Source: UBA4720 sp038227135 (GTDB lineage Bacteria > Gemmatimonadota > Gemmatimonadetes > Gemmatimonadales > Gemmatimonadaceae). From it: DNA of 64,000 nt. Each line of letters begins with the position of its first letter. The first letter of the stretch is position 1. Location of the stretch: positions 1-64,000 of the forward strand of contig JBBRQC010000010.1 of NCBI GenBank assembly GCA_038227135.1, given 5' to 3'. Both the position numbers and the translations under genes were made by a program. A model generated the notes under the pieces. That model made no database searches. It worked only from the letters and a program-made list of their open reading frames with translations, and was not told the DNA's origin. Below are positions 26,795-36,204 of the stretch, one piece after another.

Positions 26795-27634
26795 ATGAGC
26801 TCCGCGCGCGCGGGGACTCTGTACCTGGTGAGTACTCCCATCGGCAACCTGGGAGACATGACGCATCGCGCGGTCGAGATCCTCTCCTCGGCCGCGCTGA
26901 TCATAGCGGAAGACACGCGCCACTCGCGCCGCCTGCTCGACCATTACAAGATCTCGACGCCGCTCAAGTCATACCACGAGCACAACGAGGCGCAGGAGAC
27001 CCCGAAGCTGGTGGCGAGACTTAGCGCCGGGGAATCGATCGCACTGATCTCGGACGCGGGTACGCCGCTCATCTCGGATCCGGGCTCGCGGCTGGTCGCG
27101 GCGACCCTCCAAGCCAATCTTCCAGTGGTCCCGATTCCGGGCGCATCGTCGGTAATGGCGGCGATCGTCGGATCCGGACTGCCGCTCGAGAGGTTCACCT
27201 TTGTGGGATTTCTTCCGCGCAAGGGACGCGAGCGGGGCGAAACGATGGCTGATGTCGTGGCGTCGCACTCTACCGTCGTGATGTTCGAAGCCGCCAATCG
27301 CGTCGGCGCAACGCTCGGTGCCCTCGCGGAGGCCGGCGCGGGCGGCCGCCAGGCGGTCGTTGCGCGGGAGCTCACGAAGCAGTTCGAGGAGTTCAAACGC
27401 GGCAGCGTGGCCGAGCTGGCTGGCGCCTACAAGGATGTGGATCCGAAGGGAGAAGTCGTGCTCGTCATCGCGGGCGCCGCAAAGTCGACGGTGTCGGAAA
27501 ACGAGCTGAGCGATGCGGCGAGGAAGATGCGCGCCGAAGGGAATTCGCCCCGCGATGTGATGGAACACCTGATGTCCGGCCTGGGCGCACCGCGCAACCT
27601 CGCCTACAAGCTGGCGCACGAGAGCGAGCCATGA
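26795..27634 (+). CDS. rsmI: 16S rRNA (cytidine1402-2'-O)-methyltransferase
   Basis: Methylates C1402 in the decoding centre of 16S rRNA. The 279-residue tetrapyrrole-methylase fold starts YLVSTPIGNLGDMTHRAVEIL and shows AEDTRHSRRLL, HEHNE, LISDAGTPLISDPG and PGASSVMAAIVGSGLP. The stop overlaps the ATG of the helicase gene (ATGA). Confidence 0.95.
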   Translation: MSSARAGTLYLVSTPIGNLGDMTHRAVEILSSAALIIAEDTRHSRRLLDHYKISTPLKSYHEHNEAQETPKLVARLSAGESIALISDAGTPLISDPGSRLVAATLQANLPVVPIPGASSVMAAIVGSGLPLERFTFVGFLPRKGRERGETMADVVASHSTVVMFEAANRVGATLGALAEAGAGGRQAVVARELTKQFEEFKRGSVAELAGAYKDVDPKGEVVLVIAGAAKSTVSENELSDAARKMRAEGNSPRDVMEHLMSGLGAPRNLAYKLAHESEP

Positions 27635-29865
27635 TTGCGCGCCCGGACTGGGATGTCCCGATCGTCTACACCGCCTCGGGTCCAGCGGAGGAAGAAGTCG
27701 TCAGGGAGCGGGAGCTTACTCCTCTCGACCGCACGGCGATCGAGCACGACCTCGGCCCCGCCGGCGCCGTCGCGCGGGTTCTCACACAGTACGAAGACCG
27801 CGAGAGCCAGCGTCAGATGGCTGGCGTCGTCGCCGATCTCTACAACGACGGCGGAGTCGGTCTGCTGGAAGCGGGGACCGGCGTCGGAAAATCGCTCGCC
27901 TATCTCGTGCCCGCGCTTCGTTGGGCCGCCAACAACGGGGAGCGTACGGTTGTCTCGACGAACACGATAAATCTTCAGGAGCAACTCGTCCGCAAGGATC
28001 TTCCGTTCCTCGCGAAAGCGTTCGAGGGAGAGCAGGAGGTCCGGTTCGCACTGCTCAAGGGATGGCGGAACTACATCTGCCTGCTGCGCCTCGCGCAGGG
28101 CAAGCTCCTCGCGTCCACTCTGCTCGCCGACGAGTCACGCGCGGAGCTCGATGCAATTGCCGAATGGGCGGAGCAAACGACGGACGGATCACTCGCCGAT
28201 CTCCCGTCGCGTCCGCGACCCGAGGTATGGGACGAAGTAGCGGCCGAGCCGGACCTGTGCCGAAAATCCGCCTGCCCGCATTACGGTGCGTGTTTTCTCT
28301 TCCAGGCCCGACGCGCCGCGGCGAAAGCAGATGTCGTGGTTGTGAATCATCACCTGCTGATGTCGGACGTGGCGGTGCGGCGGGCGCAGCAGAACTGGGA
28401 GGACACCGCGGTGATTCCGGCGTACTCGCGACTCGTCGTGGACGAAGCGCACCACGTCGAAGACGCGGCCGCCGCTCACCTCGGCACCTCGGTGAGCAGC
28501 CGCGGTCTTCAGCAGCTGTTCTCCCGACTGACACGCCACGGCGCTGGTACGCGCGCCAGTCGCGGGCTGCTGCACGCGCTGGAAGCAAGGCTCGTGGCGG
28601 CGCCCGATCTCCTCAATGCCGCGAGTCTGGACATCGTACGAAAGAGCCTGTTGCCGAGCGTCGATGCGGCGAGAGAGAAGGGGACGTTTCTGTTCGACCT
28701 TTTACACAGCTATCTGCAAGTGCGTGGTGAGCTGGTTCAGCGGCTCACGTCCGATTTTGCGCGGGATCCGATCTGGAACGCCGGGCTCGGCGCTGCCCTC
28801 ACCGACTTGCTCGGAGAGATCACCATGCTCAAATCCGGACTCGAGATGGTCCGCACCCGCCTGGAGGGCGCGAAAAAGCCCGACGAGACGGTGATGCCGC
28901 TCATCGGCGAAATGGCGGCGGTGGGGCGTCGCCTCGAGGGGGCCGCGCTCGCGCTCGAGACCACGTTGCGTCCACCGGTGGGCGAGCCGATGGTGCGATG
29001 GGTGGAGCAGCGAGGGCGCGACGGGAATGTCGCCGTCATGTCGGTGCCGCTGGATCTCGCGCCGATCCTTCGCGAAGACCTGTTCAAGAAAGTCGAAACG
29101 GCGATTCTGACGAGCGCGACTCTCACCAGCGATGCTCGATTCGATTTCCTGTCACGCCGGCTTGGGCTCGATTCGAAGGACTCGAATGTCGTGGCGGAAA
29201 TATTTCCCTCACCGTTCGAGTACGGGACCCACGCGCTTTTCATGGTTCCGACGGACGCGCCCGCGCCGAACACCGATTCCAGCGGGCACATGCAGGCGGT
29301 GGTGCGAAGCATCATCGACGTCACCGGCGCTGCTGATGGCGGCGTATTCGCGCTGTTCACCAGCCACCGCGACGTGAAAGCGGCGGCGCACGAGCTGCGC
29401 GCGCGCGGGGTCGAGCGGTCTCGCCCGCTGTACGTCCACGGCGAGGACACCCGCGACAATCTTCTCAGAAACTTTCGGGAATCGGGGCGCGCGGTGCTTC
29501 TCGGAACGGCGTCGTTCTGGGAGGGCGTAGACGTGCCCGGTCGCGCGCTCCAGGGCCTGATCATCGCGCGACTGCCATTCCGTGTGCCGACAGAGCCGGT
29601 GACCGCTGCTCACTGCGAAGCGATCGTGGAGCGCGGGGGCGACGCGTTCGCGGAGTACATGGTGCCGCACGCCGCGCTCCGCCTGAAGCAGGGATTCGGC
29701 AGACTGATCCGCACGGCAACCGATCGCGGCGTTATCGTGCTTGTAGATCCTCGTGCTGTGAACAAAGGCTACGGCCGGGCGCTGCTGAGGGATTTGCCGC
29801 CAGCTCGCCGGGTGTTCGGCCCGTGGAAAACGATCGTGAAGCAACTCCAGGACTTCTACTCGTGA
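27631..29865 (+). CDS. DinG/XPD-family ATP-dependent DNA helicase
   Basis: A superfamily 2 helicase of 744 residues. Walker A AGTGVGKS is at 81-88 and the DEAH box near 271. Four cysteines between them (YIC, LCRKSAC and GAC, at about 147-225) match the 4Fe-4S cluster ligands of the DinG/XPD group. C-terminal motifs include LLGTASFWEGVDVPG and QGFGRLIRT. There is no N-terminal exonuclease, so it is the YoaA/DinG type. A role in repair or resolving unusual DNA structures is inferred from family. Confidence 0.88.
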   Translation: MIARPDWDVPIVYTASGPAEEEVVRERELTPLDRTAIEHDLGPAGAVARVLTQYEDRESQRQMAGVVADLYNDGGVGLLEAGTGVGKSLAYLVPALRWAANNGERTVVSTNTINLQEQLVRKDLPFLAKAFEGEQEVRFALLKGWRNYICLLRLAQGKLLASTLLADESRAELDAIAEWAEQTTDGSLADLPSRPRPEVWDEVAAEPDLCRKSACPHYGACFLFQARRAAAKADVVVVNHHLLMSDVAVRRAQQNWEDTAVIPAYSRLVVDEAHHVEDAAAAHLGTSVSSRGLQQLFSRLTRHGAGTRASRGLLHALEARLVAAPDLLNAASLDIVRKSLLPSVDAAREKGTFLFDLLHSYLQVRGELVQRLTSDFARDPIWNAGLGAALTDLLGEITMLKSGLEMVRTRLEGAKKPDETVMPLIGEMAAVGRRLEGAALALETTLRPPVGEPMVRWVEQRGRDGNVAVMSVPLDLAPILREDLFKKVETAILTSATLTSDARFDFLSRRLGLDSKDSNVVAEIFPSPFEYGTHALFMVPTDAPAPNTDSSGHMQAVVRSIIDVTGAADGGVFALFTSHRDVKAAAHELRARGVERSRPLYVHGEDTRDNLLRNFRESGRAVLLGTASFWEGVDVPGRALQGLIIARLPFRVPTEPVTAAHCEAIVERGGDAFAEYMVPHAALRLKQGFGRLIRTATDRGVIVLVDPRAVNKGYGRALLRDLPPARRVFGPWKTIVKQLQDFYS

Positions 29866-29877
29866 CCAACAACTGAG

Positions 29878-30504
29878 ATGCCCAACAGGAAATACCGTCC
29901 GGGAAAGATCGTCTGCGTCGGCCGCAACTATCGCGAGCACGCCAAGGAGATGGGAAACGAGGTACCGAAGGAGCCTTTGATCTTTCTGAAGCCGCCGTCG
30001 AGCGTGGTCTGGGAAAATGACCCGATCAAGCTGCCGAGCGCGTCATCGAAGGTCGAGCACGAAGGCGAAATCGGGGTCGTCGTAGGGAAGACACTGTCCT
30101 GGGTGTCTGAATCGGATGCGGTGCGTGGGATCAGGGGGATAATCGCCGTAAACGATGTGACCGCCCGGGACCTCCAGAAGAGCGACGGACAGTGGACTAG
30201 AGCGAAGGGTTTTGATACCTTTTGTCCTCTGGGAGAGGAGTCGTCAAAGCTTCCGGACCTCGACAGCCTGAGCGTCGTCACGCGAGTGAACGGCGTCGAG
30301 CGGCAGAGGGGGAAAAGCAGTGAGATGGTCTTCTCGATCCCATCCCTCCTCGCCTACATCTCGCGCATAATGACATTGGAGCCCGGAGACCTCATCGCAA
30401 CAGGAACGCCCGCCGGCGTGGGTGCGCTCATTCCCGGCGATGTCGTCGAAGTGGAGATTCCAGGTGTCAGCCGCGTGACCAACCCCGTACAAGAGAGCCG
30501 ATAG
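29878..30504 (+). CDS. Fumarylacetoacetate hydrolase-family protein
   Basis: A 208-residue FAH-fold enzyme. It shows IVCVGRNYREHAKEMG, KPPSSV, the metal-binding EHEGEIGVVVGK, NDVTARDLQ and LATGTPAGVG-type (IATGTPAGVGALIPGD) motifs. Members cleave acylpyruvates or decarboxylate oxaloacetate; the exact substrate is not set by sequence. The TAG stop overlaps the GTG start of the aminotransferase gene. Confidence 0.88.
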   Translation: MPNRKYRPGKIVCVGRNYREHAKEMGNEVPKEPLIFLKPPSSVVWENDPIKLPSASSKVEHEGEIGVVVGKTLSWVSESDAVRGIRGIIAVNDVTARDLQKSDGQWTRAKGFDTFCPLGEESSKLPDLDSLSVVTRVNGVERQRGKSSEMVFSIPSLLAYISRIMTLEPGDLIATGTPAGVGALIPGDVVEVEIPGVSRVTNPVQESR

Positions 30505-31745
30505 TGCCACCCTACACAGATCGTCTGCTCAGCCTGCCCGAGTACCCCCTCTCGGGAATCCCCGAGAAGAAGCGCGATCTCATCGCGCGCGGAGTCGACG
30601 TCATCGACCTCGGCGCCGGCGATGCTGACCTGTCGCCGCCAACGGTCGTAATCGAACGACTTGCCGCAGCCGCGCGTATTCCTACCATGAGCCGGTACGG
30701 ATTCGCACTGGGCCTCGTCGAATATCGCGAGGCCGTAGCGCGCTTCATGAAGCGGAGATTCAATCAGGAATTCAATCCGCTCAAGGAGATCATCCCGCTC
30801 ATCGGCTCGAAGGAGGGCATCTCGCATCTCGCGTTCGCCTATACCACGAAAGGCGACTACACCATCGTCCCGGAGCCCGGTTACAACTCGTACGTGGGCG
30901 GCACCCTGCTGGCTGAAGCGACGCCTTACAAGTACCCCCTTCGTCCCGAGAACGGATTCCTGATCGATCTGGACAAGGTTCCGGCTGAGGTGCTCAAGAA
31001 AACCAAGATTCTGTATCTGAACTATCCGAACAATCCGACCTCGGCAGTCGCGCCCAAGGAGTATCTGGAGGACATGGTTCGGCGCTGCAAGGAACTGGAT
31101 ATCCTGCTGGTGTATGACAATGCCTACTCGGAGCTTGCCTACGACGGATACGTTCCGCCCAGCATCTTCGAGATCGAAGGCGCGCGCGACGTTGCGATCG
31201 AGTTCCACTCCATGTCCAAGACGTACAACATGACGGGCTGGCGGTGCGGGTGGGCGTGTGGCAAGCAGGAGTTCATCGCAGGACTGGCGAAGGTGAAGTC
31301 ATTCATCGATACGGGGACATTCATGGGGATTCAGGCAGCCGCCGCGACAGCGCTCGACGAGTGCGCTGACTGGATTCCGTCCAACGTCGCGGAGTTCAAG
31401 AGACGTCGCGATGCGGCTGCGGATTCTTTCAGCGAAGCGGGATTTCCCGTCGCACGGCCCAAGGCCACGATGTACATCTGGTGCCCGCTTCCCAAGAATA
31501 TCCCGAGCGCGGTTTTCGGAGAGCGTCTGCTCCAGGATGAAGGCGTAATAGTCCTGCCGGGCTCGGCCTTTGGTCCCGGCGGTGAAGGATTCTTCCGGGT
31601 CTCGTTCATCGTGTCCCCCGAAAGACTCCGCGAAGCGGCTACGCGCGCCGGTCGGGTGCTGAAGAAGCTCGTGGCGCAGGCAGGCGGGGACGACGCGCGA
31701 GCGGGACGTCGCGCGGAGCCGATAGCTGGAATGGCGCGCGCCTGA
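30504..31745 (+). CDS. PLP-dependent class I/II aminotransferase (LL-DAP aminotransferase-like)
   Basis: A fold-type I aminotransferase of 413 residues. It has Lys239 in SMSKTYNMTGWRCGW as the PLP Schiff-base residue, Asn and Pro in YLNYPNNPTSAV, DNAYSEL and the C-terminal FFRVSFI with the carboxylate-binding Arg. The N-terminal LPEYPLSGIPEKKRDL and GAGDADLSPP resemble LL-diaminopimelate aminotransferases, which would serve lysine and peptidoglycan synthesis. Aspartate or alanine aminotransferase activity cannot be excluded. It is coupled to both neighbours by overlaps. Confidence 0.85.
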   Translation: MPPYTDRLLSLPEYPLSGIPEKKRDLIARGVDVIDLGAGDADLSPPTVVIERLAAAARIPTMSRYGFALGLVEYREAVARFMKRRFNQEFNPLKEIIPLIGSKEGISHLAFAYTTKGDYTIVPEPGYNSYVGGTLLAEATPYKYPLRPENGFLIDLDKVPAEVLKKTKILYLNYPNNPTSAVAPKEYLEDMVRRCKELDILLVYDNAYSELAYDGYVPPSIFEIEGARDVAIEFHSMSKTYNMTGWRCGWACGKQEFIAGLAKVKSFIDTGTFMGIQAAAATALDECADWIPSNVAEFKRRRDAAADSFSEAGFPVARPKATMYIWCPLPKNIPSAVFGERLLQDEGVIVLPGSAFGPGGEGFFRVSFIVSPERLREAATRAGRVLKKLVAQAGGDDARAGRRAEPIAGMARA

Positions 31746-32602
31746 TGATCTTCCGGCGCGTCGCGACCAGTCCAGACGGATCGAGGAAGAGGCTTTCGAA
31801 GCCCTTTCTCGTTTCGTTTGGCGTTCACCTGGTCGTGGGAGTGGCACTGATGCGGATGCTGATCGTCAACATGGACGTTTCGAGGAATCGAAAGCGCCAG
31901 GCTGTTCCGGAGCAGCGCATCGGGTTCGTGCAGATCTCGGGCGGCGTGAAAACGCCGGTGGCGGGCAAGAGCGGTGGCGACGGGAAGCCGTTCACGCCGC
32001 GCGAGATCCACGTCGTGGCACCCGTCGCTGTTCCTACCACCATTCCAGCGCCTTCGGGTCCGGCGACGAAGCCGGCTGAAGAAGGGACAGGTCCGCTGGT
32101 TGGTACCGGCGGCCCGACCCGGGGAGTTCGCCCCCAGTATTCGGATCCCAGGGTATGGGAGCCGCCGGGTGGTGTGGTCAGCACTCCGAAGACCGTGAAG
32201 CAGACGCTCGACAGTCTGATCGCCGATGCCATCGCGCCGTACAACGATTCCATCGCGGCGGCCGCGCAGCGGCGCGATCCGACGGATTGGACCATCGAAA
32301 AGGGCGGCTACAAGTGGGGCATAGACAAAAGGGCGATACGACTCGGACCTGTCTCTATTCCAACGGCGTTGCTCGCTATGCTTCCGCTCAACCTTCAGGG
32401 CAATCCGACAACGATACAGCGTGACCGTGCCTATGCATCCATGAATGCAGACATCAACTGGCACGCGCAGCAAGCCATCAACGAAGCCGATTTCATGAAG
32501 GCCGTGCGCAGCATCCGCGAACGAAAGGAGCGCGAGCGGGCCGCGGTGCTCTCCGGATCATCGTCGCCGGCGAAGGATCGTTCCGGGGACCAGAACCCAT
32601 AG
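31745..32602 (+). CDS. Single-pass Pro-rich envelope protein of unknown function
   Basis: A 285-residue protein. A short basic N-terminus is followed by one membrane helix (about 22-42, FGVHLVVGVALMRML), then a proline- and glycine-rich linker (about 85-150), as in TonB-like proteins. The C-terminal half has a globular region with DWTIEKGGYKWGIDKRAIRLG and a basic charged helix. No TonB C-terminal domain is recognisable. The ATG overlaps the aminotransferase stop by one base. Confidence 0.6.
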   Translation: MIFRRVATSPDGSRKRLSKPFLVSFGVHLVVGVALMRMLIVNMDVSRNRKRQAVPEQRIGFVQISGGVKTPVAGKSGGDGKPFTPREIHVVAPVAVPTTIPAPSGPATKPAEEGTGPLVGTGGPTRGVRPQYSDPRVWEPPGGVVSTPKTVKQTLDSLIADAIAPYNDSIAAAAQRRDPTDWTIEKGGYKWGIDKRAIRLGPVSIPTALLAMLPLNLQGNPTTIQRDRAYASMNADINWHAQQAINEADFMKAVRSIRERKERERAAVLSGSSSPAKDRSGDQNP

Positions 32603-32835
32603 TCTGGCATCCCTGTTGATCTGGGGCAGTCATCCCGGTTGATCTGGTTTAAGTGCAACAGAACGGGTGCGAGTTGTCAGTAGCGTAGATGCCGGTGAGA
32701 AGTTCACTGCGCCCAGACGTATCCCCTTGGCGTTCGGAGCAACTGCTTATGCCTAACGCCAATATTGACGGTCCCGACCTCATGAACTGAGCTTGACGCT
32801 GCGCCACTCACGACTGGCCCCCGTTCGGTTGGAGT
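32603..32835. other. Intergenic region with a short direct repeat
   Basis: No gene is seen here. Two 17-18 bp near-identical segments (32608-32625 and 32631-32648; core ATCCC-GTTGATCTGG) form a direct repeat with a 23-bp period just after the end of the Pro-rich protein gene. Confidence 0.5.
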
Positions 32836-33261
32836 TCAGGTGAACTGAGCAAATCCGACGGTATTGCCCCCCGGCTCGCGAACGTAGATCTCGCTGCTTC
32901 CGTAGAAAGTCTTGTGTCGTGGTTTCACCACCGGCGCCCCGGTCAGTGATTTCACGACCTGATCCAGATCGTCGACCGTTATGAACAAGGCCACCGAGTG
33001 ACCCATCAAGTCTCCCGCGGCGCCGGGCTGCTCGTGGATGACGCTAGCTCGTGTCTGGTACATGATCTCTACGGATCCCAGCTGCACGCTGGCGAAGATC
33101 AGTTTTCCATCGGGGCCGGGAACCTCGTTCGTCACGGCGAAGCCAAGGCGATCGACCCAGAACTTGAGGCATGGCTCGACGGCCTCCACGATGAGAACCG
33201 GAGTCAGCTGTTTAAGTGACGCGCTCAGTTTGCCGGACGCGCCCATAGACTCTGCAGACAT
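32836..33261 (-). CDS. VOC/glyoxalase-family protein
   Basis: A 141-residue two-module glyoxalase fold with LTPVLIVEAVEPCLKFWVDRLGF, then GHSVALFITVDDLDQVV and a terminal FYGSSEIYVREPGGNTVGFAQ. The ATG at 33261 has a CTGGAGG site; the frame opens at 33321. The usual metal ligands are only partly present (E in VREPGGN), so it may be a binding protein rather than an enzyme. Substrate is unknown. Confidence 0.75.
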   Translation of the reverse strand: MSAESMGASGKLSASLKQLTPVLIVEAVEPCLKFWVDRLGFAVTNEVPGPDGKLIFASVQLGSVEIMYQTRASVIHEQPGAAGDLMGHSVALFITVDDLDQVVKSLTGAPVVKPRHKTFYGSSEIYVREPGGNTVGFAQFT

Positions 33262-33382
33262 CCCAACCTCCAGAAATGATCGTGGCCTCTCGGCCGCAAG
33301 GTACGGCAGGGAAAAGCACAAGGATTGAAACGAACAGCGGCCGGCTCTCGCCGACCGCTAAACTACCGCCGAAAGGTCCGGT

Positions 33383-34087
33383 TTACGAATGGAGCGTGTT
33401 GCTCCCGTTGTTGGCGTCGAATCCGGGACGGAAAACTCCGCAGACAACTCCCAACACTCCGAAATCCATCCCTGGCTGAACCGTGATGTCGCGGTCTGCG
33501 GGATTCGCGGCTTCGAGGACGACCGTTCCGGACCGCTGAGTAAACGTCTTGACGGTTGCTTCTTCACCGAGACGCGCGGCGATGACGTCCTGGTCGCGAG
33601 CGTTCTGCCGCGGGTTCACCATCACGTAATCACCGTCGTTGATGCATTTGCCCACCATGCTGTCGCCCTTCACCTTGAGAAAAAAGACATCCTCCGAAGG
33701 CACGAAGCGGCGATCGATGGTTATGAATCCCTGGCGGTGCTCCGGAAGAAGCGCGGGCTCGCCAGCGTGAACCTTTCCGTAGTAGGGAACAGGCTGCGTC
33801 CGCAGGGCGCCACCAAAGCCCAGGAGGTTGACGCCGCGTGATCTCGACGGATCTCGCTCTATGTAGCCCTTCTTTGCGAGCGACTGGAGAAGATCGGAAA
33901 CTGTCTTCGTCGATTTGATCTTGAACTGCTTTCCGATGTCTCGAATGCTGGGCTGATACGTTCTCTCGGCCGTGAAATCGAGCAGGTAGTGGTAAACCGA
34001 GCTCTCGAGCTTTGTTAGTGGCTCGGCCATCTGATATATCCCTGGAAGTGGCGAAACCCGTGTCGGGGCAGGTCCCGCGTTTGACAT
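33383..34087 (-). CDS. lexA: LexA-type SOS repressor
   Basis: A 234-residue repressor with autoprotease. The N-terminal winged helix includes QPSIRDIGKQFKIKSTKTVSDLLQ. The cleavage site Ala108-Gly109 lies in KVHAGEP, and the Ser-Lys dyad is Ser143 (KGDSMVG) and Lys180 (EATVKTF). The N-terminus is about 20 residues longer than usual; an internal ATG at 34030 (MAEPLTK) could be the true start. A palindrome upstream at 34105-34118 is a candidate own operator. Confidence 0.88.
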   Translation of the reverse strand: MSNAGPAPTRVSPLPGIYQMAEPLTKLESSVYHYLLDFTAERTYQPSIRDIGKQFKIKSTKTVSDLLQSLAKKGYIERDPSRSRGVNLLGFGGALRTQPVPYYGKVHAGEPALLPEHRQGFITIDRRFVPSEDVFFLKVKGDSMVGKCINDGDYVMVNPRQNARDQDVIAARLGEEATVKTFTQRSGTVVLEAANPADRDITVQPGMDFGVLGVVCGVFRPGFDANNGSNTLHS

Positions 34088-34104
34088 CGATGCCCTAATG
34101 TGTG

Positions 34105-34118
34105 TACGGAATCGTACC
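34105..34118. promoter_or_regulatory. Candidate LexA operator
   Basis: A palindrome GTACG-GAAT-CGTAC lies 18 bp upstream of the lexA start, between gltX and lexA. Autoregulation is normal for lexA. The half-site differs from the classical CGAAC/GTTCG and CTGT boxes, so this is a proposal from position and symmetry only. Confidence 0.4.
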
Positions 34119-34153
34119 CGGTCAACAGTTTCCGCGACCGGCCCTCTTTTTTG

Positions 34154-35602
34154 TTACGCGCGAAGCGCCAGGAGTGCTTTGTCGATCCGCTTCAGCGCAA
34201 GCTCCCTCCCCATCTGGATCAGCATTTCGAAGATTCCGGGGCTGACTGTAAGTCCGGTGAGCGCGACCCTCAAAGGCTGGAAAATCTTGCCAGCGCTCAC
34301 GCCCCGGGACTCGGCAAGCTCTCTGAGCGACGCTTCGAGCCGCCCAACGTCCCAATCTGGCGCGCCAGCCAGGGCGATGCGTGTTGCCCGCAGGAGATCG
34401 GAAGCCTCGGTTGGGTCTTTCCAGTTCTTGGCTACCGCCACGGGGTCATACTCGATGTCATCGAGGAAATACGGGCCCGCCTGGCGGACGATGTCGTCAA
34501 TTGTACGGGAACGGACCCTCAGCAGATCGAGCAACCGAAGATACCAGTCGCGCCTCGCCACCAGCTCTTCCTCCGTGGCCAGACGGGCGGTGACTATTGC
34601 CGGCGTGACGCGCGGCTCCAGCTCCTCGAGCGGAATCATCGACAGGTGCTGTCCGTTCATCCACTCGAGTTTCTTGGGATCGAAGATCGCTGCTTTCTTC
34701 TGCAGGCCATCGACGCTGAAGAGCTCCGTCATCTCCGGCATGGTCATCACCTCTCGGTCTCCGCCGGGAGACCAGCCGAGTAACGCAAGGAAGTTGAGCA
34801 TCGCGCCGGGAAGGAGCCCGTAATGCTGGTAGTCTCCCACTGCGGTCGCGCCATGACGCTTGCTCAGCTTCTTCCCATCGAGTCCGTGGATCATCGGCAG
34901 GTGAGCAAATGTCGGCAGGGGAGCGCCTAGCGCGCGGTAGAGCAGAATCTGCTTTGGTGTGTTCGAGATATGGTCATCTCCGCGCATGACCACAGTGATG
35001 CCCATCGCAATGTCGTCAGACACTACCGCGAGATTGTAGATCGGCGTCCCGTCCGAGCGAAGGATGACGAAGTCCTCGATGTCCTTGTTCGGGAAAGCGA
35101 TTCTCTCGTGAACCATGTCATCCCACTCCGTCGTACCCTCCGGCACGCGGAAGCGGACGACGTACGGCTCTCCAGCCGCGACTCTGCGCTCCACCTCTTC
35201 TCGCGGGAGGCGATCGCAGCGGCGATCGTACTTGAACGCTTCCTTGCGCGACTCCGCCTCGCGCCGACGCTCGTCGAGCTCGGCCGGAGTGCAGAAGCAG
35301 CGGTAAGCCGCGCCCGTCTCCAGGAGCTTGCGCGCATCCTCCCGGTGTCGAGGGAGATTGGCACCCTGATAGACGACGCCGTTGTCCCAGTCGAGTCCGA
35401 GCCACTGCAATCCTTCAAAAATCGCGCGAGTGCTCTCGTCCGTGCTGCGTGCCTTGTCGGTGTCTTCGATGCGGAGCAGGAACTCGCCGCCGAACTTCCG
35501 CGCGTAGAGCCAGTTGAACAGCGCCGTGCGCGCACCCCCAACGTGGAGATATCCAGTTGGAGATGGGGCGAAGCGCAGACGCGGTTTGGTGCCTTTTGTC
35601 AT
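34154..35602 (-). CDS. gltX: Glutamate--tRNA ligase
   Basis: A class I aminoacyl-tRNA synthetase of 482 residues. It has the HIGH-type motif in RFAPSPTGYLHVGGARTALFNWL (here HVGG), FLLRIEDTD, RGDDHISNTPKQI and KLSKRHGA (KMSKS equivalent). The C-terminal anticodon-binding domain is full length. Because tRNA-Gln is present and no glnS is seen here, a non-discriminating role cannot be judged. It lies 54 bp downstream of tRNA-Ser on the same strand. Confidence 0.96.
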   Translation of the reverse strand: MTKGTKPRLRFAPSPTGYLHVGGARTALFNWLYARKFGGEFLLRIEDTDKARSTDESTRAIFEGLQWLGLDWDNGVVYQGANLPRHREDARKLLETGAAYRCFCTPAELDERRREAESRKEAFKYDRRCDRLPREEVERRVAAGEPYVVRFRVPEGTTEWDDMVHERIAFPNKDIEDFVILRSDGTPIYNLAVVSDDIAMGITVVMRGDDHISNTPKQILLYRALGAPLPTFAHLPMIHGLDGKKLSKRHGATAVGDYQHYGLLPGAMLNFLALLGWSPGGDREVMTMPEMTELFSVDGLQKKAAIFDPKKLEWMNGQHLSMIPLEELEPRVTPAIVTARLATEEELVARRDWYLRLLDLLRVRSRTIDDIVRQAGPYFLDDIEYDPVAVAKNWKDPTEASDLLRATRIALAGAPDWDVGRLEASLRELAESRGVSAGKIFQPLRVALTGLTVSPGIFEMLIQMGRELALKRIDKALLALRA

Positions 35603-35655
35603 CGGTCACTCGAAAATGAACAGCGGGTCCACACTGGATGCGCGGACCCGCCGAG

Positions 35656-35744
35656 CGGAGAGAGAGGGATTCGAACCCTCGATACGCGTTTCCACGTATG
35701 CCGGTTTAGCAAACCGGTGCCTTCAGCCTCTCGGCCATCTCTCC
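35656..35744 (-). tRNA. tRNA-Ser (anticodon GCT)
   Basis: An 89-nt type II tRNA on the minus strand with acceptor GGAGAGA/TCTCTCC, discriminator G, anticodon loop TTGCTAA (GCT), a long variable arm and T arm GAGGG-TTCGAAT-CCCTC. No CCA is encoded. Its 5' 39 nt recur exactly at 37691-37729, marking it as a likely integration target. Confidence 0.96.
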
Positions 35745-36145
35745 AAAGTCTCGCAAGTTATTGTGGCTGTTCGACTTCTTCAACCGCGCTTCGCAATACG
35801 GCGAAGGTCTTTTCCTGCGAGACAGGCAATAAGTCAGGCACTAAACCATACTTTTGCCCTTTTCCTTACTTCGCTACAGCGAAAACGGGTCGAGCAGCTT
35901 CCTGTCCTGAAGATAAGCTTTTTGAAAGTAATTGAGCATCGCCAACAAAATAATCATTCGGCAAGTGCTGGACGTTAGTGCCGTATGTAGCGGGTGGCGT
36001 TGACCCGTAACTCAACACGGAACTCGCTGAATGTGCGATTTGAAGTGACGATAGCGGACGGGCCGACTACCTTATTCAGAGCGTATTCAACGTGTAAGCT
36101 GGCGTGTTTCCTTGTGGCGGGGAGGTTGTAGTTCACCCCCGTCCG
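35745..36145. other. Gene-free segment between tRNA-Ser and the IS
   Basis: About 400 bp with lower GC than the flanks and no credible gene. The first about 50 bp resemble the bases that follow the partial tRNA copy at 37730-37780 (shared GTyTCGsAAGTTATTG). This suggests that a piece of tRNA upstream DNA was duplicated along with the tRNA half. Confidence 0.5.
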
Positions 36146-36204
36146 TGACCTGAAACCCGGAAACTGATTCGGTTATTATCTCGGTCCTCACTTGAGGAGG
36201 GCCG

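Noticed and set aside
28737..29564. 275-residue minus-strand open frame inside the DinG-like gene
   Set aside because: Antisense shadow; Ser/Arg-rich and no start context.
32608..32648. Start of a CRISPR-like repeat array
   Set aside because: Only two copies with 23-bp period and no spacers of proper size; no cas gene in the window.
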